Positions 21,517-30,421 of a stretch of 64,000 nt of DNA are shown piece after piece. The stretch comes from Salicibibacter cibarius (GTDB lineage Bacteria > Bacillota > Bacilli > Bacillales > Marinococcaceae). Position 1 is the stretch's first letter. The number at the start of each line of letters is the position of its first letter. The position numbers were made by a program, and so were the translations under genes. The notes below the pieces were generated by a model. That model worked only from the letters and a program-made list of their open reading frames with translations, was not told the DNA's origin and made no database searches. The DNA is taken from NCBI RefSeq assembly GCF_016495725.1, contig NZ_CP054705.1, forward strand, positions 1 through 64,000, in the 5' to 3' direction.

Positions 21517-23178
21517 ATGAGAAAAAAAGTATACTGGTTATTTTTAACTATGGTGTTAACCTTGGGGTTGCTCGCGGCTTGTAACGGAGGCAACGAGGAT
21601 GCCGACACCGACGCCGGCGATGATCCGGATGCCAATGAAGAAAACGGGGATGACGGCGAAGCAGCAGGTGAGCCGCAAGAAGGCGGATCGATTACACTGG
21701 GTTTTCAAGGAGATCCGAATAATTTGCATAGTGCATATGCGGATGATACCCAGTCTACAGATATAGTAAGAATGATTCACGCCTCCGTTCTTCGCTACAA
21801 TGAAGACATGGAGATGGAGCCGGACATTGCTGTTGATATGCCGGAGGTGTCGGATGATGGCCTTACGGTTACGGTTGAACTGCGGGATGATGTTTATTTC
21901 CACGACGGGGAACAGCTAACCGCCGAGGACGTCGCCTTTACGTATGGTGTTTTCATGGACGAAGATTATACGGGAACCTATGCCGCTCCATTTGACCGCA
22001 TTGATTCTGTGGAAGCCACGGATGAGTTTGAGGTAACGCTTGAAATGGACGAGCCGGATGCAGCATTGGACGGTGAAGTATTTGGACGTGAAATTATGCC
22101 TGAACATATTCTTGGGGATATGAGCGTGGAAGAACAAGAAGAATCGGATTTCAATACGTCCGATGAAGTTGTCGGTGCTGGCCCATTCGAAATGACCGAA
22201 TGGGATCACGGGACGAGTGTCACGCTTGAAGGTTATGAGGATTACTATCAAGACGGTCCTTACTTGGACACTTTAACCGTGAGAATAGCGGAAGATGCGA
22301 ACGCGATTCTTGCTATGTTGCAAGCAGGTGAAGTGGATCATGCAAATATCCGCCCGCAAGACGTTGAGACAGCGGAGGCCATTGACGGTGTCAGTGTCGT
22401 TGCTGAAAACGGATACGACTACAACTATATTGGGTGGAATCATGATCGCCCACCATTTGATGATCCCGATGTTCGTCGTGCAATGACGATGGCGATTGAC
22501 CGTGAAGAAATTATTGACGGTATATTGCAAGGGCACGGGGAAATCGCCCATTTTCCGCATCATCCGATGAGCTGGGTTTATACCGATGAGGTTGACGAAA
22601 TCCCGTATGATCCTGATGGTGCTGTGGAACTTTTGGAGGAAGCCGGTTTTGAACAAAATGATGATGGGCAAATGGAATGGGAAGGCGAACCGTTCTCGTT
22701 TGAACTTTTGACGAACCAGGAATCACATGCCCGTGTCGATTGGGTTGTCGTTGTACAGGATATGCTCGAGGATATTGGGATCGATGTGCAAACAGACACG
22801 ATGGAGTTTGGGGCTTATCTTGACCGCACGCAACCCCCGAACTATGATTTTGACGCCATTGCCGGTGCTTGGAGCCTTGGCATTGATCCGAATCCGGAGA
22901 ATTTGTTCCATTCGGATCATTATAAACAAGGGCAAAATAATATTAGATATGAAAGTGATGAGTTTGACGAATTAGCCGAAGACAACCGCGGTATCGTAGA
23001 CCAAGATGAACGTGCCGAGGCCTTGCAAGAAGCTTATGCCCAGGTGGCTGAAGACCAGGCATACACATTTATGTACTATCCCGATATCCACCAGGCGCAT
23101 ATTGACGAGATCCAGAATTTCCAGATGTCTCCGCAAGATGACTACTTCCGTGTTGAAGAATGGTGGGTAGAAGAGTAA
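21517..23178 (+). CDS. appA: Oligopeptide-binding lipoprotein (AppA-like)
   Basis: This is the extracellular receptor of the transporter. The 553-residue SBP_bac_5 protein has a lipoprotein signal ending in the lipobox LLAAC (Cys near residue 22), then an acidic linker of about 40 residues made almost only of D, E, G and N. Conserved features are DDVYFHDGEQLTAEDVAFTY, GAGPFEMTEW and a C-terminal EEWWVEE matching the AppA ending. The strong acidity differs from mesophilic homologues and suits an alkaline or saline medium. AAAGGGGGAT precedes the ATG. A hairpin without a clear T-run follows the gene. Confidence 0.94.
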   Translation: MRKKVYWLFLTMVLTLGLLAACNGGNEDADTDAGDDPDANEENGDDGEAAGEPQEGGSITLGFQGDPNNLHSAYADDTQSTDIVRMIHASVLRYNEDMEMEPDIAVDMPEVSDDGLTVTVELRDDVYFHDGEQLTAEDVAFTYGVFMDEDYTGTYAAPFDRIDSVEATDEFEVTLEMDEPDAALDGEVFGREIMPEHILGDMSVEEQEESDFNTSDEVVGAGPFEMTEWDHGTSVTLEGYEDYYQDGPYLDTLTVRIAEDANAILAMLQAGEVDHANIRPQDVETAEAIDGVSVVAENGYDYNYIGWNHDRPPFDDPDVRRAMTMAIDREEIIDGILQGHGEIAHFPHHPMSWVYTDEVDEIPYDPDGAVELLEEAGFEQNDDGQMEWEGEPFSFELLTNQESHARVDWVVVVQDMLEDIGIDVQTDTMEFGAYLDRTQPPNYDFDAIAGAWSLGIDPNPENLFHSDHYKQGQNNIRYESDEFDELAEDNRGIVDQDERAEALQEAYAQVAEDQAYTFMYYPDIHQAHIDEIQNFQMSPQDDYFRVEEWWVEE

Positions 23179-23191
23179 GTTTAACATTACA

Positions 23192-23224
23192 AAGCAGGGG
23201 GGCAAGCATTGCTCCCCTCTGCTT
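23192..23224 (+). terminator. Strong intercistronic hairpin after appA
   Basis: AAGCAGGGGGGCAA (23192-23205) pairs with TTGCTCCCCTCTGCTT (23209-23224) almost perfectly, with a 3-base loop. No T tract follows (ATCTAC), so it is more likely an mRNA stabiliser or partial attenuator that keeps appA above appBC. Confidence 0.7.
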
Positions 23225-23284
23225 ATCTACATAATCTGAAACGTTTTTTCATTCTGCCAATCATCGGGGGAAGGAGATCTTAAG

Positions 23285-24232
23285 ATGACGACCTACATTA
23301 TCCGGCGTATCCTCATGACGATTCCGATTTTAATCGGCATATCGATCATATCTTTCGGCATTATGCAATTTGCCCCCGGAGAGCCGACAGCATTGGATCT
23401 CGATCCGACCATTACGCCTGAAGATCGTGAAGAGCAATTGGATGCATTGGGGCTAAACGATCCCATTCCTGTCCAGTATGTGCGTTGGGCAGGGAACATC
23501 TTGCAAGGAAATTTAGGAAATTCGTTTATTACGAATCGTGATGTCGGTTCAATGATTTGGGAACGATTGCCGAATACACTCGTCCTCATGATCAGCTCGA
23601 CAATTATAACGATGGTCGTCGCGATTCCGATCGGGATTATTTCCGCGATGCGCCAGTACTCCGCAAGGGATTACGTTTTTACTTTTGGGTCTTTTATCGG
23701 TGTGTCGATCCCTAATTTCTGGTTGGGATTAATGTTAATCATGTTTTTAAGTGTTCAGTTGGGCTGGTTTCCGGTCGGAGGCGTGACGACGCTTGGTGGC
23801 GAGTTTAGTATTTTGGATCGCTTGCATCACCTGTTTTTGCCCGCGCTCGTGCTTGCAACCGCGGATATGGCACAGATGACGCGTTATACAAGGACGAGCA
23901 TGCTGGAAGTGAAAAATCAAGACTATATCCGGACTGCCCGTGCAAAAGGGTTTAAAGAACGACGGGTCGTTTATAAACATGGCCTTCGTAATGCACTAAT
24001 GCCTTTAATTACTATGTTTGGTTTGCTGTTACCAACATTTATCGGTGGTTCTGTCGTCGTTGAACAAATTTTTACTTGGCCGGGGATCGGTCAGTTGTTC
24101 CTTGACCACACATTCCAGCGTGATTATCCGGTCATTATGGCATTAACGATGTTCGGTGCCGGTCTTGTCGTCATCGGCAACTTAATCGCGGATATTCTCT
24201 ATGCCATTGCCGATCCGCGCATTGAATATTAA
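23285..24232 (+). CDS. appB: Oligopeptide ABC transporter permease (AppB/OppB-like)
   Basis: This 315-residue inner-membrane permease has about six transmembrane segments, the first being the hydrophobic ILMTIPILIGISIISFGI stretch. The cytoplasmic coupling (EAA) loop reads YIRTARAKGFKERRVVYKHGLRNA. The end (LYAIADPRIEY) is typical of OppB/AppB. GGAAGGAGAT precedes the ATG. The next gene begins 17 nt after the stop. Confidence 0.94.
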   Translation: MTTYIIRRILMTIPILIGISIISFGIMQFAPGEPTALDLDPTITPEDREEQLDALGLNDPIPVQYVRWAGNILQGNLGNSFITNRDVGSMIWERLPNTLVLMISSTIITMVVAIPIGIISAMRQYSARDYVFTFGSFIGVSIPNFWLGLMLIMFLSVQLGWFPVGGVTTLGGEFSILDRLHHLFLPALVLATADMAQMTRYTRTSMLEVKNQDYIRTARAKGFKERRVVYKHGLRNALMPLITMFGLLLPTFIGGSVVVEQIFTWPGIGQLFLDHTFQRDYPVIMALTMFGAGLVVIGNLIADILYAIADPRIEY

Positions 24233-24248
24233 AGAGGGAGGGGTCCCA

Positions 24249-25172
24249 ATGGATGCAAATAAGATGAAACAAGAAGTGAACTCGCCCCCTCCCGCTCCGG
24301 GAGTGGAGACGTTAAGCGAGCACCAATCGATGATTAGCATTATCGTTAAAAAATTTTTTCAGAATAAGCTCGCGGTGATCGGTCTATTTATGTTGATCAT
24401 TATTATTAGCAGTGCCGTGTTTGCTCCATGGTTGGCAACGCACGATCCTAACGCTCAGACACTGGTGGATCGTCTGGCATCCCCAGGTGCCGATAACTGG
24501 CTGGGCGCTGACCATTTGGGGCGCGATATTTACAGCAGGATTTTGTATGCCGGCCAGATGTCCCTTTGGGTCGGTTTTGCCGCGATGTTGAGCGCGATAA
24601 CGATCGGTATCGCGATCGGTTCGATTGCCGGTTATTTTGGTGGTTGGGTCGATGCGGTGTTGATGCGTATCGTTGATATCATTATTTCTTTTCCTAGTAT
24701 TTTCCTTTTGATCACAGTTATTTCCGTTTTTCGCCCAGCGCCGTCCATGTTGATTGTCGTGCTCGGTCTTTTATCTTGGACCACGACGGCGCGGCTTGTG
24801 CGCAGTGAATTTCTTTCTTTTAAAAGGCGGGAATTTGTTTTGGCTGCAAGAACTTTGGGGATCCCTACACGTCGGATTATTTTCGGACATATCTTGCCGA
24901 ATGCCATCGGACCGGTGATTGTTACTGCAACACTCGCGATTGGGGCGTTTATTATCGCGGAATCCACTCTCAGTTTCCTTGGACTCGGCATCAGTCCGCC
25001 AACGGCAACGTGGGGGAATATGCTCGCGGACTCCCAGGATTTAACGATATTTTTAACCGCTTGGTATTATCCGTTTTTCCCGGGGCTGATGATCTTTATC
25101 ACTGTCCTTAGCTTTAATTTTGTCGGTGATGGATTGCGCGACGCGCTGGATCCGCGGGTGATGGAGAAATGA
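24249..25172 (+). CDS. appC: Oligopeptide ABC transporter permease (AppC/OppC-like)
   Basis: This is the partner permease, 307 residues, with an N-terminal cytoplasmic segment (OppC_N) and then about six membrane spans. The EAA loop reads FVLAARTLGIPTRRIIFGHI, and DGLRDALDPR ends the protein as in OppC. The ATG at 24249 is served by GAGGGAGGGG. A longer frame from 24201 would overlap appB. It is the last gene of the operon, with a terminator 6 nt later. Confidence 0.94.
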   Translation: MDANKMKQEVNSPPPAPGVETLSEHQSMISIIVKKFFQNKLAVIGLFMLIIIISSAVFAPWLATHDPNAQTLVDRLASPGADNWLGADHLGRDIYSRILYAGQMSLWVGFAAMLSAITIGIAIGSIAGYFGGWVDAVLMRIVDIIISFPSIFLLITVISVFRPAPSMLIVVLGLLSWTTTARLVRSEFLSFKRREFVLAARTLGIPTRRIIFGHILPNAIGPVIVTATLAIGAFIIAESTLSFLGLGISPPTATWGNMLADSQDLTIFLTAWYYPFFPGLMIFITVLSFNFVGDGLRDALDPRVMEK

Positions 25173-25177
25173 TGAAA

Positions 25178-25205
25178 GGGTGCAGCCAGTCGGTTGCGCC
25201 TTTTT
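25178..25205 (+). terminator. Terminator of the app operon
   Basis: GGTGCAGCC pairs with GGTTGCGCC (with G-T pairs) across a 4-base loop and is followed by TTTTT. Confidence 0.7.
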
Positions 25206-25245
25206 ATGGTGATTGATGTGGTATAATGAAGGAGGGATTTTTCTT

Positions 25246-25641
25246 TTGAAAAAAAAGGAAATCGTTGCAGAAGTGCTTGAACATATCGATGCCTATGCCA
25301 TCTATCTTTTTGGCTCTGTCGCCCGGAATGAACAACGCTTGGAGAGCGACTTGGACATCGCGTTTCTCAGTGACCAACCCTATTGATCTTATGAATGCTT
25401 TACGTACGGAGAGAAGCTTGCGCGCAGATTCGGCTGCGATGTTGATTTAGTCGATATGAAACAAGCGTCAACAGTGTTGCAGAAGGAGATTATCGCGCAT
25501 GGGGAATTGCTGTTGGACGAACGCCCTTATGAGCGGCAAATGTTTACGATACGTGTTTTAAAGGCATACGCCTACTTAAACGAGGAAAGAGCGGAAGTTT
25601 TGAAAGCCAATGGTTTTGGGGGAATGCTTCATGGTCGATGA
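25246..25641 (+). pseudogene. mntA: MNT nucleotidyltransferase antitoxin, broken by an in-frame stop
   Basis: The TTG start is preceded by AAGGAGGG and an extended -10 TGGTATAAT (25219-25227). The first 46 codons include the nucleotidyltransferase motif GSVARNEQRLESDLDIAF (GS-x9-DxD). A TGA at 25384-25386 then interrupts the frame. The same frame continues in homologous sequence (GCDVDLVDM with the third acidic site, then EIIAHGELLLDE) to 25641, so a single nonsense change explains the break. MntA normally adds AMP to and silences the HepT toxin. Since hepT is also broken, the module is very probably dead. Readthrough of the TGA cannot be excluded by reading alone. Confidence 0.85.
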
Positions 25642-25905
25642 CATTATTATTAATCGCTGCCTGGAACGCATCAAATATGTTTACGATAATGATCCGGGCA
25701 ATTTAAAGGATCTAACGAAGCAAGATTCCATTATTCTCAATGTACAACGGGCATGCGAAGCAAGCATCGATCTTGCCATGCACGTGGTATCCACGCGAGG
25801 GCTTGGAATACCAAATACAAGCCGGGGAGCTTTCCGATTTTGCAAGCCATTGTAGAAGAGCATCTTGATGATTTCACTGATTTTGCGGAAGCGGTCAGAG
25901 AGTGA
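25631..25905 (+). pseudogene. hepT: HEPN toxin HepT, internal deletion and frameshift
   Basis: The ATG overlaps the end of the mntA frame. The N-terminal part (TKQDSIILNVQRACEASIDLAMHVVS, in pieces) is typical HepT. After about codon 66 the frame breaks, and the genuine C-terminus (ILQAIVEEHLDDFTDFAE) resumes in another frame near 25840. The lost middle is where the catalytic R-x4-6-H of the HEPN RNase lies, so the toxin would be inactive. The partner antitoxin is broken too, consistent with joint decay. Confidence 0.8.
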
Positions 25906-26122
25906 AGCAGGGGGGTGCGAAGAGATTATGCTTGCTGGATGTTTTCATGTGTTCTTTAAACTCGACTGCAACGATCTATAATAACGACAAATGCAAAAAT
26001 AGATTGCTTGACGTCTTTATCCGAAACTAAAAGACCTACGTGCACATTAGTTAATAAATAAAAGCTCATTTCTAATCACTCTCGATTATTACTTGTCCTT
26101 TGTAACTAATTCTTGCTTCTGA

Positions 26123-26563
26123 TCATTCTTTCAAATTTCTCAAAACCTCTTCTGGTGAAAAAACTTCTGCATTTACCTTTCTGAAGTCTTTTACATTGAA
26201 TGTCATAACTTTTTCGGGTCCCGTATGCTTTGCATAAGCAGGTATATATGCATCAGCAAAATCCACATTCGTACGGCTGTAATTCTTTAAGGCTTGCACC
26301 AATGATGTTTTATCTTTACACTCAATTCCTTTGACTGATAAGAATCGGTGGAGACGTTCGGCAATGTCTTCTCGGCGGAACCCATACACGTTTCCCTGCA
26401 AAACAAACACACACTCTCCGATCACAAATGGATTTACATGCAGAACGAGTCTTCCTTCTTTCACTTGTTGCATGATTCCTTTAGCAATGGGGGAGAGCTT
26501 CGGGTGATCATTCGTTAAGAAACGAACAATGACATTCGTGTCTACCCACATCTCTGTTGCCAT
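26123..26563 (-). CDS. PIN-domain toxin (VapC-like)
   Basis: This 146-residue PIN ribonuclease has its acidic active-site residues in WVDTNVIVRFL (Asp), GECVFVL (Glu), VDFADAYIPAYA (Asp) and FNVKDFRK (Asp). Such toxins cleave RNA and are held by a cognate antitoxin. The start codon overlaps the stop of the upstream AbrB-type gene as TAATG, a normal toxin-antitoxin layout. All key residues are present, so it looks functional. Confidence 0.88.
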   Translation of the reverse strand: MATEMWVDTNVIVRFLTNDHPKLSPIAKGIMQQVKEGRLVLHVNPFVIGECVFVLQGNVYGFRREDIAERLHRFLSVKGIECKDKTSLVQALKNYSRTNVDFADAYIPAYAKHTGPEKVMTFNVKDFRKVNAEVFSPEEVLRNLKE

Positions 26564-26877
26564 TATATCCCTCCCTCATTTTTCCTCTTTTCTAACCGCT
26601 CTTTTTTAGATTTCTCTAAAATCTCTTCAAAATCGCGCTCATTCTGTTCGTGTACCGGCAAAGACCCATACAAGTCCATGATATCTTCCTTTTTCTTCAC
26701 CGAGACCACGACTTCTCCTTTTTCATTCACCGACCATTCTAATTGATCTCCGTCATGCGCTTCCAAATATTCTCGGAATTCTTTCGGTATAACCGTTTGT
26801 CCTCGCTCTGAGATAGCTCTTACGGTTTCTTCTTCGGGAACTCGTTTATTATTAAAACCCCTCTTCAATAACACCAT
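26563..26877 (-). CDS. AbrB/MazE-type antitoxin paired with the PIN toxin
   Basis: This protein of about 104 residues has a swapped-hairpin AbrB DNA-binding domain (AISERGQTVIPKEFREYLEA) near residues 18-60 and a charged C-terminal tail rich in K and E that would wrap the toxin. The minus-strand ATG at 26877 has GAGGTG six bases upstream. An in-frame GTG lies 9 nt earlier. The N-terminal extension (MVLLKRGFNNK) is longer than usual, so initiation further inside is possible. It is expected to autoregulate with the toxin. Confidence 0.8.
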   Translation of the reverse strand: MVLLKRGFNNKRVPEEETVRAISERGQTVIPKEFREYLEAHDGDQLEWSVNEKGEVVVSVKKKEDIMDLYGSLPVHEQNERDFEEILEKSKKERLEKRKNEGGI

Positions 26878-26993
26878 TAAGTTCACCTCATTATAAATAT
26901 AATTCTTATTTATTATCTTATCATACTTTTACACGATTCATACTTCTTAACTCTTTTTCCCACGAAAAATACCAAAAAACTGATTTTATGATA

Positions 26994-27008
26994 TACTGAA
27001 TTTCAGTA
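26994..27008. promoter_or_regulatory. Palindrome upstream of the second AbrB-type gene
   Basis: TACTGAA-T-TTCAGTA overlaps a likely -10 region (TATGATATAC) 47 bp before the antitoxin ATG. It is a candidate autoregulatory operator. Confidence 0.5.
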
Positions 27009-27054
27009 AATCAACATTAACCATATTTTTTTAAAAGACTCTGGAGGGGTGAAT

Positions 27055-27363
27055 ATGGAAAAAAGAACAGAATACCGCCAGCTTAACCGCGGGGGGTTAA
27101 CCATACCAAAAAACTTACGCGAGAAAATTGGGCTGGAAGATGATGATCTTGTCACTATTCATGAAGAACAAGGTCGACTTGTACTTGAACGCGGACAAGT
27201 GATCCCGGCAAGTCAAGCTTGGTTTTGGACCGAAGAATGGCAAGAAGGGGAAAAAGAAGCCGAAGAAGATATTAAAGCAGGTCGTGTGAAAAAATTTGAT
27301 AATGTCCATGATTTAATTGCAGATTTAGAAAGTGACGATCAATTCGATGGCGATGAACGTTGA
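27055..27363 (+). CDS. AbrB/MazE-type antitoxin of a RelE-like module
   Basis: This 102-residue protein has an N-terminal AbrB-like hairpin (LNRGGLTIPKNLREKIGLEDDD) and a long acidic C-terminal half (EEWQEGEKEAEEDI) suited to neutralise a basic toxin. GGAGGGG precedes the ATG at 27055. Its end overlaps the toxin start by about 17 nt. This module runs divergently from the PIN module next door, and the two share the gap at 26878-27054. Confidence 0.8.
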   Translation: MEKRTEYRQLNRGGLTIPKNLREKIGLEDDDLVTIHEEQGRLVLERGQVIPASQAWFWTEEWQEGEKEAEEDIKAGRVKKFDNVHDLIADLESDDQFDGDER

Positions 27364-27622
27364 GCGAACGAGTCGTTTTAAGAAAGCTTATAAAAAGTTG
27401 GATAAACAATCACAAAAGGTTATCAATCATGCTGTAGTAATACTGACAGAAGATTTTTCTCACCCATCATTAAGGATCAAAAAAATGAAAGGTTATCATA
27501 AGCCTGATGTATGGGAAGCCAGTGTTAACATGGATTTACGGCTTACCTTTGAACTCATAAAGCCAAATACGATTATTTTGCGAAACTGCGGACATCATGA
27601 TCGCACTCTAAATACCCCCTAG
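27347..27622 (+). CDS. RelE/ParE-family toxin (mRNA interferase type)
   Basis: This basic protein of about 91 residues has the RelE-like pattern RFKKAYKKLDKQSQKVI at the N-terminus, a central SLRIKKMKGY and a C-terminal beta hairpin DLRLTFEL...ILRNCGHHD. It is probably a ribosome-dependent mRNA interferase. The exact start is uncertain (ATG at 27347 or 27353), because it lies within the antitoxin gene and uses translational coupling. Confidence 0.82.
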   Translation: MAMNVERTSRFKKAYKKLDKQSQKVINHAVVILTEDFSHPSLRIKKMKGYHKPDVWEASVNMDLRLTFELIKPNTIILRNCGHHDRTLNTP

Positions 27623-27722
27623 CATCGCATCAGCATTGTCATTAGACGCATACTGGTCGGATTTACTCCTATCAAGAGATTACATCGAGTGATTTATAAC
27701 GGATCAATCCCATCTGGGGAGG

Positions 27723-27840
27723 GGAGGTCGGTTTTGTCGTCCCTCTAGGAGCGGTATTCCATCCTTTAGAGGGACAAGAACGACTTTGCCGTCCCCTAGC
27801 TGCAGTTTTCCTTCCCTTTGGGGACGGACGACAACATGAT
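27723..27840. repeat. 52-bp-period array, word CGTCCC(T)CTAG
   Basis: CGTCCC is at 27738 and 27790 (52 bp). The inverted partners TTTAGAGGGACAA and TTTGGGGACGGACGAC lie about 28 bp into each unit. Words of the same family edge the large array at 31205-31800. Confidence 0.7.
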
Positions 27841-27989
27841 TTCTCAGCACAGGTTGAAGCCGGTCAAAGGATTCGGCAACGCCCTTGCATCGGGTCACCT
27901 TGTATGATGGATGGAACCAACGAAAGTGTCTGTATTTCCATAGAAATTCAGATATTTTTCACAATGTATCGACGAAAACACTTTGCATC

Positions 27990-28017
27990 TTGACTACAAA
28001 ATGGATTCGTTTAAAAT
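27990..28017 (+). promoter_or_regulatory. Promoter of the glycosyltransferase operon
   Basis: TTGACT (27990-27995), a 16-bp spacer and TAAAAT (28012-28017). The transcript would run through the 21-bp array before reaching the first gene. Confidence 0.6.
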
Positions 28018-28050
28018 GAATGAAGGATTGATTAAGCATTTCTAACGATT

Positions 28051-28121
28051 GGCTGATAAACCGTTAGTTTTGGCTGATATAGTGCAAAATTTGGCTGATA
28101 TCGAGGCGTTTTCGGCTGATA
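28051..28121. repeat. 21-bp-period array of GGCTGATA words
   Basis: GGCTGATA occurs at 28051, 28072, 28093 and 28114, exactly 21 bp apart, mostly preceded by TTT. It is the inverse of the array at 9021-9100. It keeps an open frame here only because 21 is a multiple of three. Confidence 0.85.
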
Positions 28122-28156
28122 AAGATACTGAAATACACCGTAGAAAGGCTTTAGCC

Positions 28157-29263
28157 ATGGATAAAACGAAAGTAATGTTTTTTATTTATGAAATGGGCGC
28201 GGGCGGGGCGGCCAGAACCTTATTGAACATCATCAATCATCTGGATCGGACGCGTTTTACGCCCATATTGGTGACGCTAAATTTTAACGGGACGTATGAA
28301 CGGGAATTGGCAGACGATGTTACGTTTATTAAATTGGAGACGAAGCGGCTGAGAAAAGCGATTTTTCCGTTGGCGAAAGTGATACGAACAGAGAAACCTC
28401 ACATTGTTTTTAGCACGCAATTTCCCGATTTGAACGTTGCCGCGATACTGGCCAATCTTTTTTCCTTCACGCGTGCGAAAAGCATTGTTCGCGAGGCCGA
28501 TCATTTCGGCGGAGGATTTCGAACGAACACCAGGTTGTTTATCACCGGTTTATTTTACAAAATATCCCACAAAGTAATTTCTCTATCTGAAGGCGTAAAA
28601 GAAAACCTTGTCCGACGCTATAAAATTAAGCCCGACCATATACAAGTGATTCATAATCCGATCGATATCGAGAACATACAAGCAAAAATGAACGAAGCGA
28701 TTGATGCAGAACATCGAAACGTATTCGCAGCGGAAGACAACGTCATTGTGACCGCGGGACGACTCGTTGAACAAAAGGACCAGCAAACGTTGCTGAAAGC
28801 TTTTGCGGCCGTGCATAAGCGTATCAAGAGCCATTTGGTCATTCTCGGCGAAGGCCCGTTACAAGCAACGCTAGAGCAACAGGCGGCCGAATTAAACATT
28901 GAAGAGCGCGTGCATTTCATCGGCTTTCAAAACAATCCTTATCGTTATTTTCGCCGAGCGGATGTTTTCGTGCTCGCTTCCAAACATGAAGGCTTCAGCC
29001 ATGTCATCGCCGAAGCATTGGCGACCGGAACGCCCGTTGTGTCCACCGATTGCCGCTCGGGACCGGCGGAAGTGCTCAACAATGGCGAATTCGGCTCCCT
29101 CTGCGAAGTTGGCAATGACGCACAAATGGCGGAACAAATCGTTGAGGTCCTGTCACTTTCGGGAAAAGAGCGCGTGGAAAAGGGCTACACACGTGCAAAG
29201 GATTTTGACGCGGGACAGATTGTGGCGCAGTATGAAGAAACCTTCCTGCGAACGTTAACGTAA
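28157..29263 (+). CDS. Glycosyltransferase family 4
   Basis: This 368-residue GT-B enzyme has the N-terminal YEMGAGGAARTLLNI (acceptor side), the central TAGRLVEQKDQQTLL and the nucleotide-sugar site SKHEGFSHVIAEALATGTPVV with the EX7E pattern. It likely transfers a sugar to a wall-polymer precursor at the membrane. The frame is open from a TTG at 28049, but that segment is the 21-bp repeat array and has no ribosome-binding site. The ATG at 28157 has GAAAGG and gives the usual start. Donor and acceptor are unknown. Confidence 0.87.
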   Translation: MDKTKVMFFIYEMGAGGAARTLLNIINHLDRTRFTPILVTLNFNGTYERELADDVTFIKLETKRLRKAIFPLAKVIRTEKPHIVFSTQFPDLNVAAILANLFSFTRAKSIVREADHFGGGFRTNTRLFITGLFYKISHKVISLSEGVKENLVRRYKIKPDHIQVIHNPIDIENIQAKMNEAIDAEHRNVFAAEDNVIVTAGRLVEQKDQQTLLKAFAAVHKRIKSHLVILGEGPLQATLEQQAAELNIEERVHFIGFQNNPYRYFRRADVFVLASKHEGFSHVIAEALATGTPVVSTDCRSGPAEVLNNGEFGSLCEVGNDAQMAEQIVEVLSLSGKERVEKGYTRAKDFDAGQIVAQYEETFLRTLT

Positions 29264-29275
29264 GGGTGCATTCGT

Positions 29276-30421
29276 ATGAGCAAAAAAGTCGTGCACATGA
29301 CCTCGGTGCACCATCCGTTTGACACGAGGATTTACCATAAAGAGTGCCTGTCGCTCAGACGCGCGGGCTATGACGTTACGCTGATCGCTCCGGAAACCGA
29401 TGCCGAAAGCGCGATCGACATCATCCCTATTAAAAAATATAAAAATAAATTTTTACGAATGGCCTTTTCCACTTACCAAGTATACAAACAGGCCAAAAAG
29501 CGGCAGGCGGACTATTATCATTTTCATGACCCGGAATTGTTGCCGGTTGCTTGGCTGCTGAAAAAAAATGACAATGTCGTCATCTATGACATTCATGAAG
29601 ATTACGCGACGAGCATTATGCAAAAGGAATATCTTCCGCGGCCATTACGAAAACTGATTACGAAGGCGTACAAAAGAATAGAGAACGTTTTTGCCCGGGA
29701 CATGGACCTTTGTTTGGCGGAAAAATATTATCAAGAACTGTATCCAAGCGGAAAAGTGATCTTAAATTATCCGCTTATCAATGAAAAGCTTATGGCGCGA
29801 ACAGTTGACGATACTATTGAACAACTTGAAAATAAATTGCTTTATACCGGTAACGTTGATGTGGACCGGGGGGCTTATACGCAAGCGCGGCTTCCGCTCA
29901 TCGACGCTGAAATCACCGTTTATTTTTTTGGCAAGTGTGCGCGTGAAGTGGCCGACAATATGTATGCAACCGCCGGCGACCAAAAGGACAGGCTCATCAT
30001 CGAAGGAATTGATCGCTACGTGCCCCGTGAAACCATTGATGACCAGTACATGAATCGGCGGTGGCTCGCGGGCATTGCGCTCTTCCCGCCCACGGAGCAT
30101 TATAAGCGCAAAGAACTCACCAAATTTTTTGAGTACATGAGTGCTGGCATTCCGATTCTATGTTCCAATTTTCCGGTATGGAAAGCGTTCATTGACCGTT
30201 ATCAGTGCGGGATCGCGGTCGATCCTCAAGAAGGCGAAGCGATTCAGGATGCGCTTGAATATTTGCGATTGTATCCGGAAGAAGCGGCAAAAATGGGCCG
30301 GAACGGACAAAAGGCGGTACAAGAAGAATTAAATTGGCATAAGGAAGAAGAAAAGCTTCTGCAATGGTATGATAAGATAGGGGAACAGACGCGGGAAGCT
30401 GGTGATGAACATGCACAATGA
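29276..30421 (+). CDS. Glycosyltransferase (GT4-like)
   Basis: This 381-residue protein has an N-terminal TSVHHPFDTRIYHKECLSL and HFHDPELLPVAWLL, typical of a GT4 subgroup acting in capsule or teichuronic acid synthesis. The C-terminal donor half has KELTKFFEYMSAGIPILCSNFPVW. It begins 13 nt after the previous gene and overlaps the following GT2 gene by about 17 nt, so the three form one transcription unit. The exact sugar specificity cannot be read. Confidence 0.83.
   Translation: MSKKVVHMTSVHHPFDTRIYHKECLSLRRAGYDVTLIAPETDAESAIDIIPIKKYKNKFLRMAFSTYQVYKQAKKRQADYYHFHDPELLPVAWLLKKNDNVVIYDIHEDYATSIMQKEYLPRPLRKLITKAYKRIENVFARDMDLCLAEKYYQELYPSGKVILNYPLINEKLMARTVDDTIEQLENKLLYTGNVDVDRGAYTQARLPLIDAEITVYFFGKCAREVADNMYATAGDQKDRLIIEGIDRYVPRETIDDQYMNRRWLAGIALFPPTEHYKRKELTKFFEYMSAGIPILCSNFPVWKAFIDRYQCGIAVDPQEGEAIQDALEYLRLYPEEAAKMGRNGQKAVQEELNWHKEEEKLLQWYDKIGEQTREAGDEHAQ

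Noticed and set aside
28049-28156. N-terminal extension of the first glycosyltransferase read through the 21-bp array (heptad-like LADxxxx repeats)
   Set aside because: It starts at a TTG without a ribosome-binding site. The inverse array at 9021 is not coding, and the ATG at 28157 gives a normal GT4 start.
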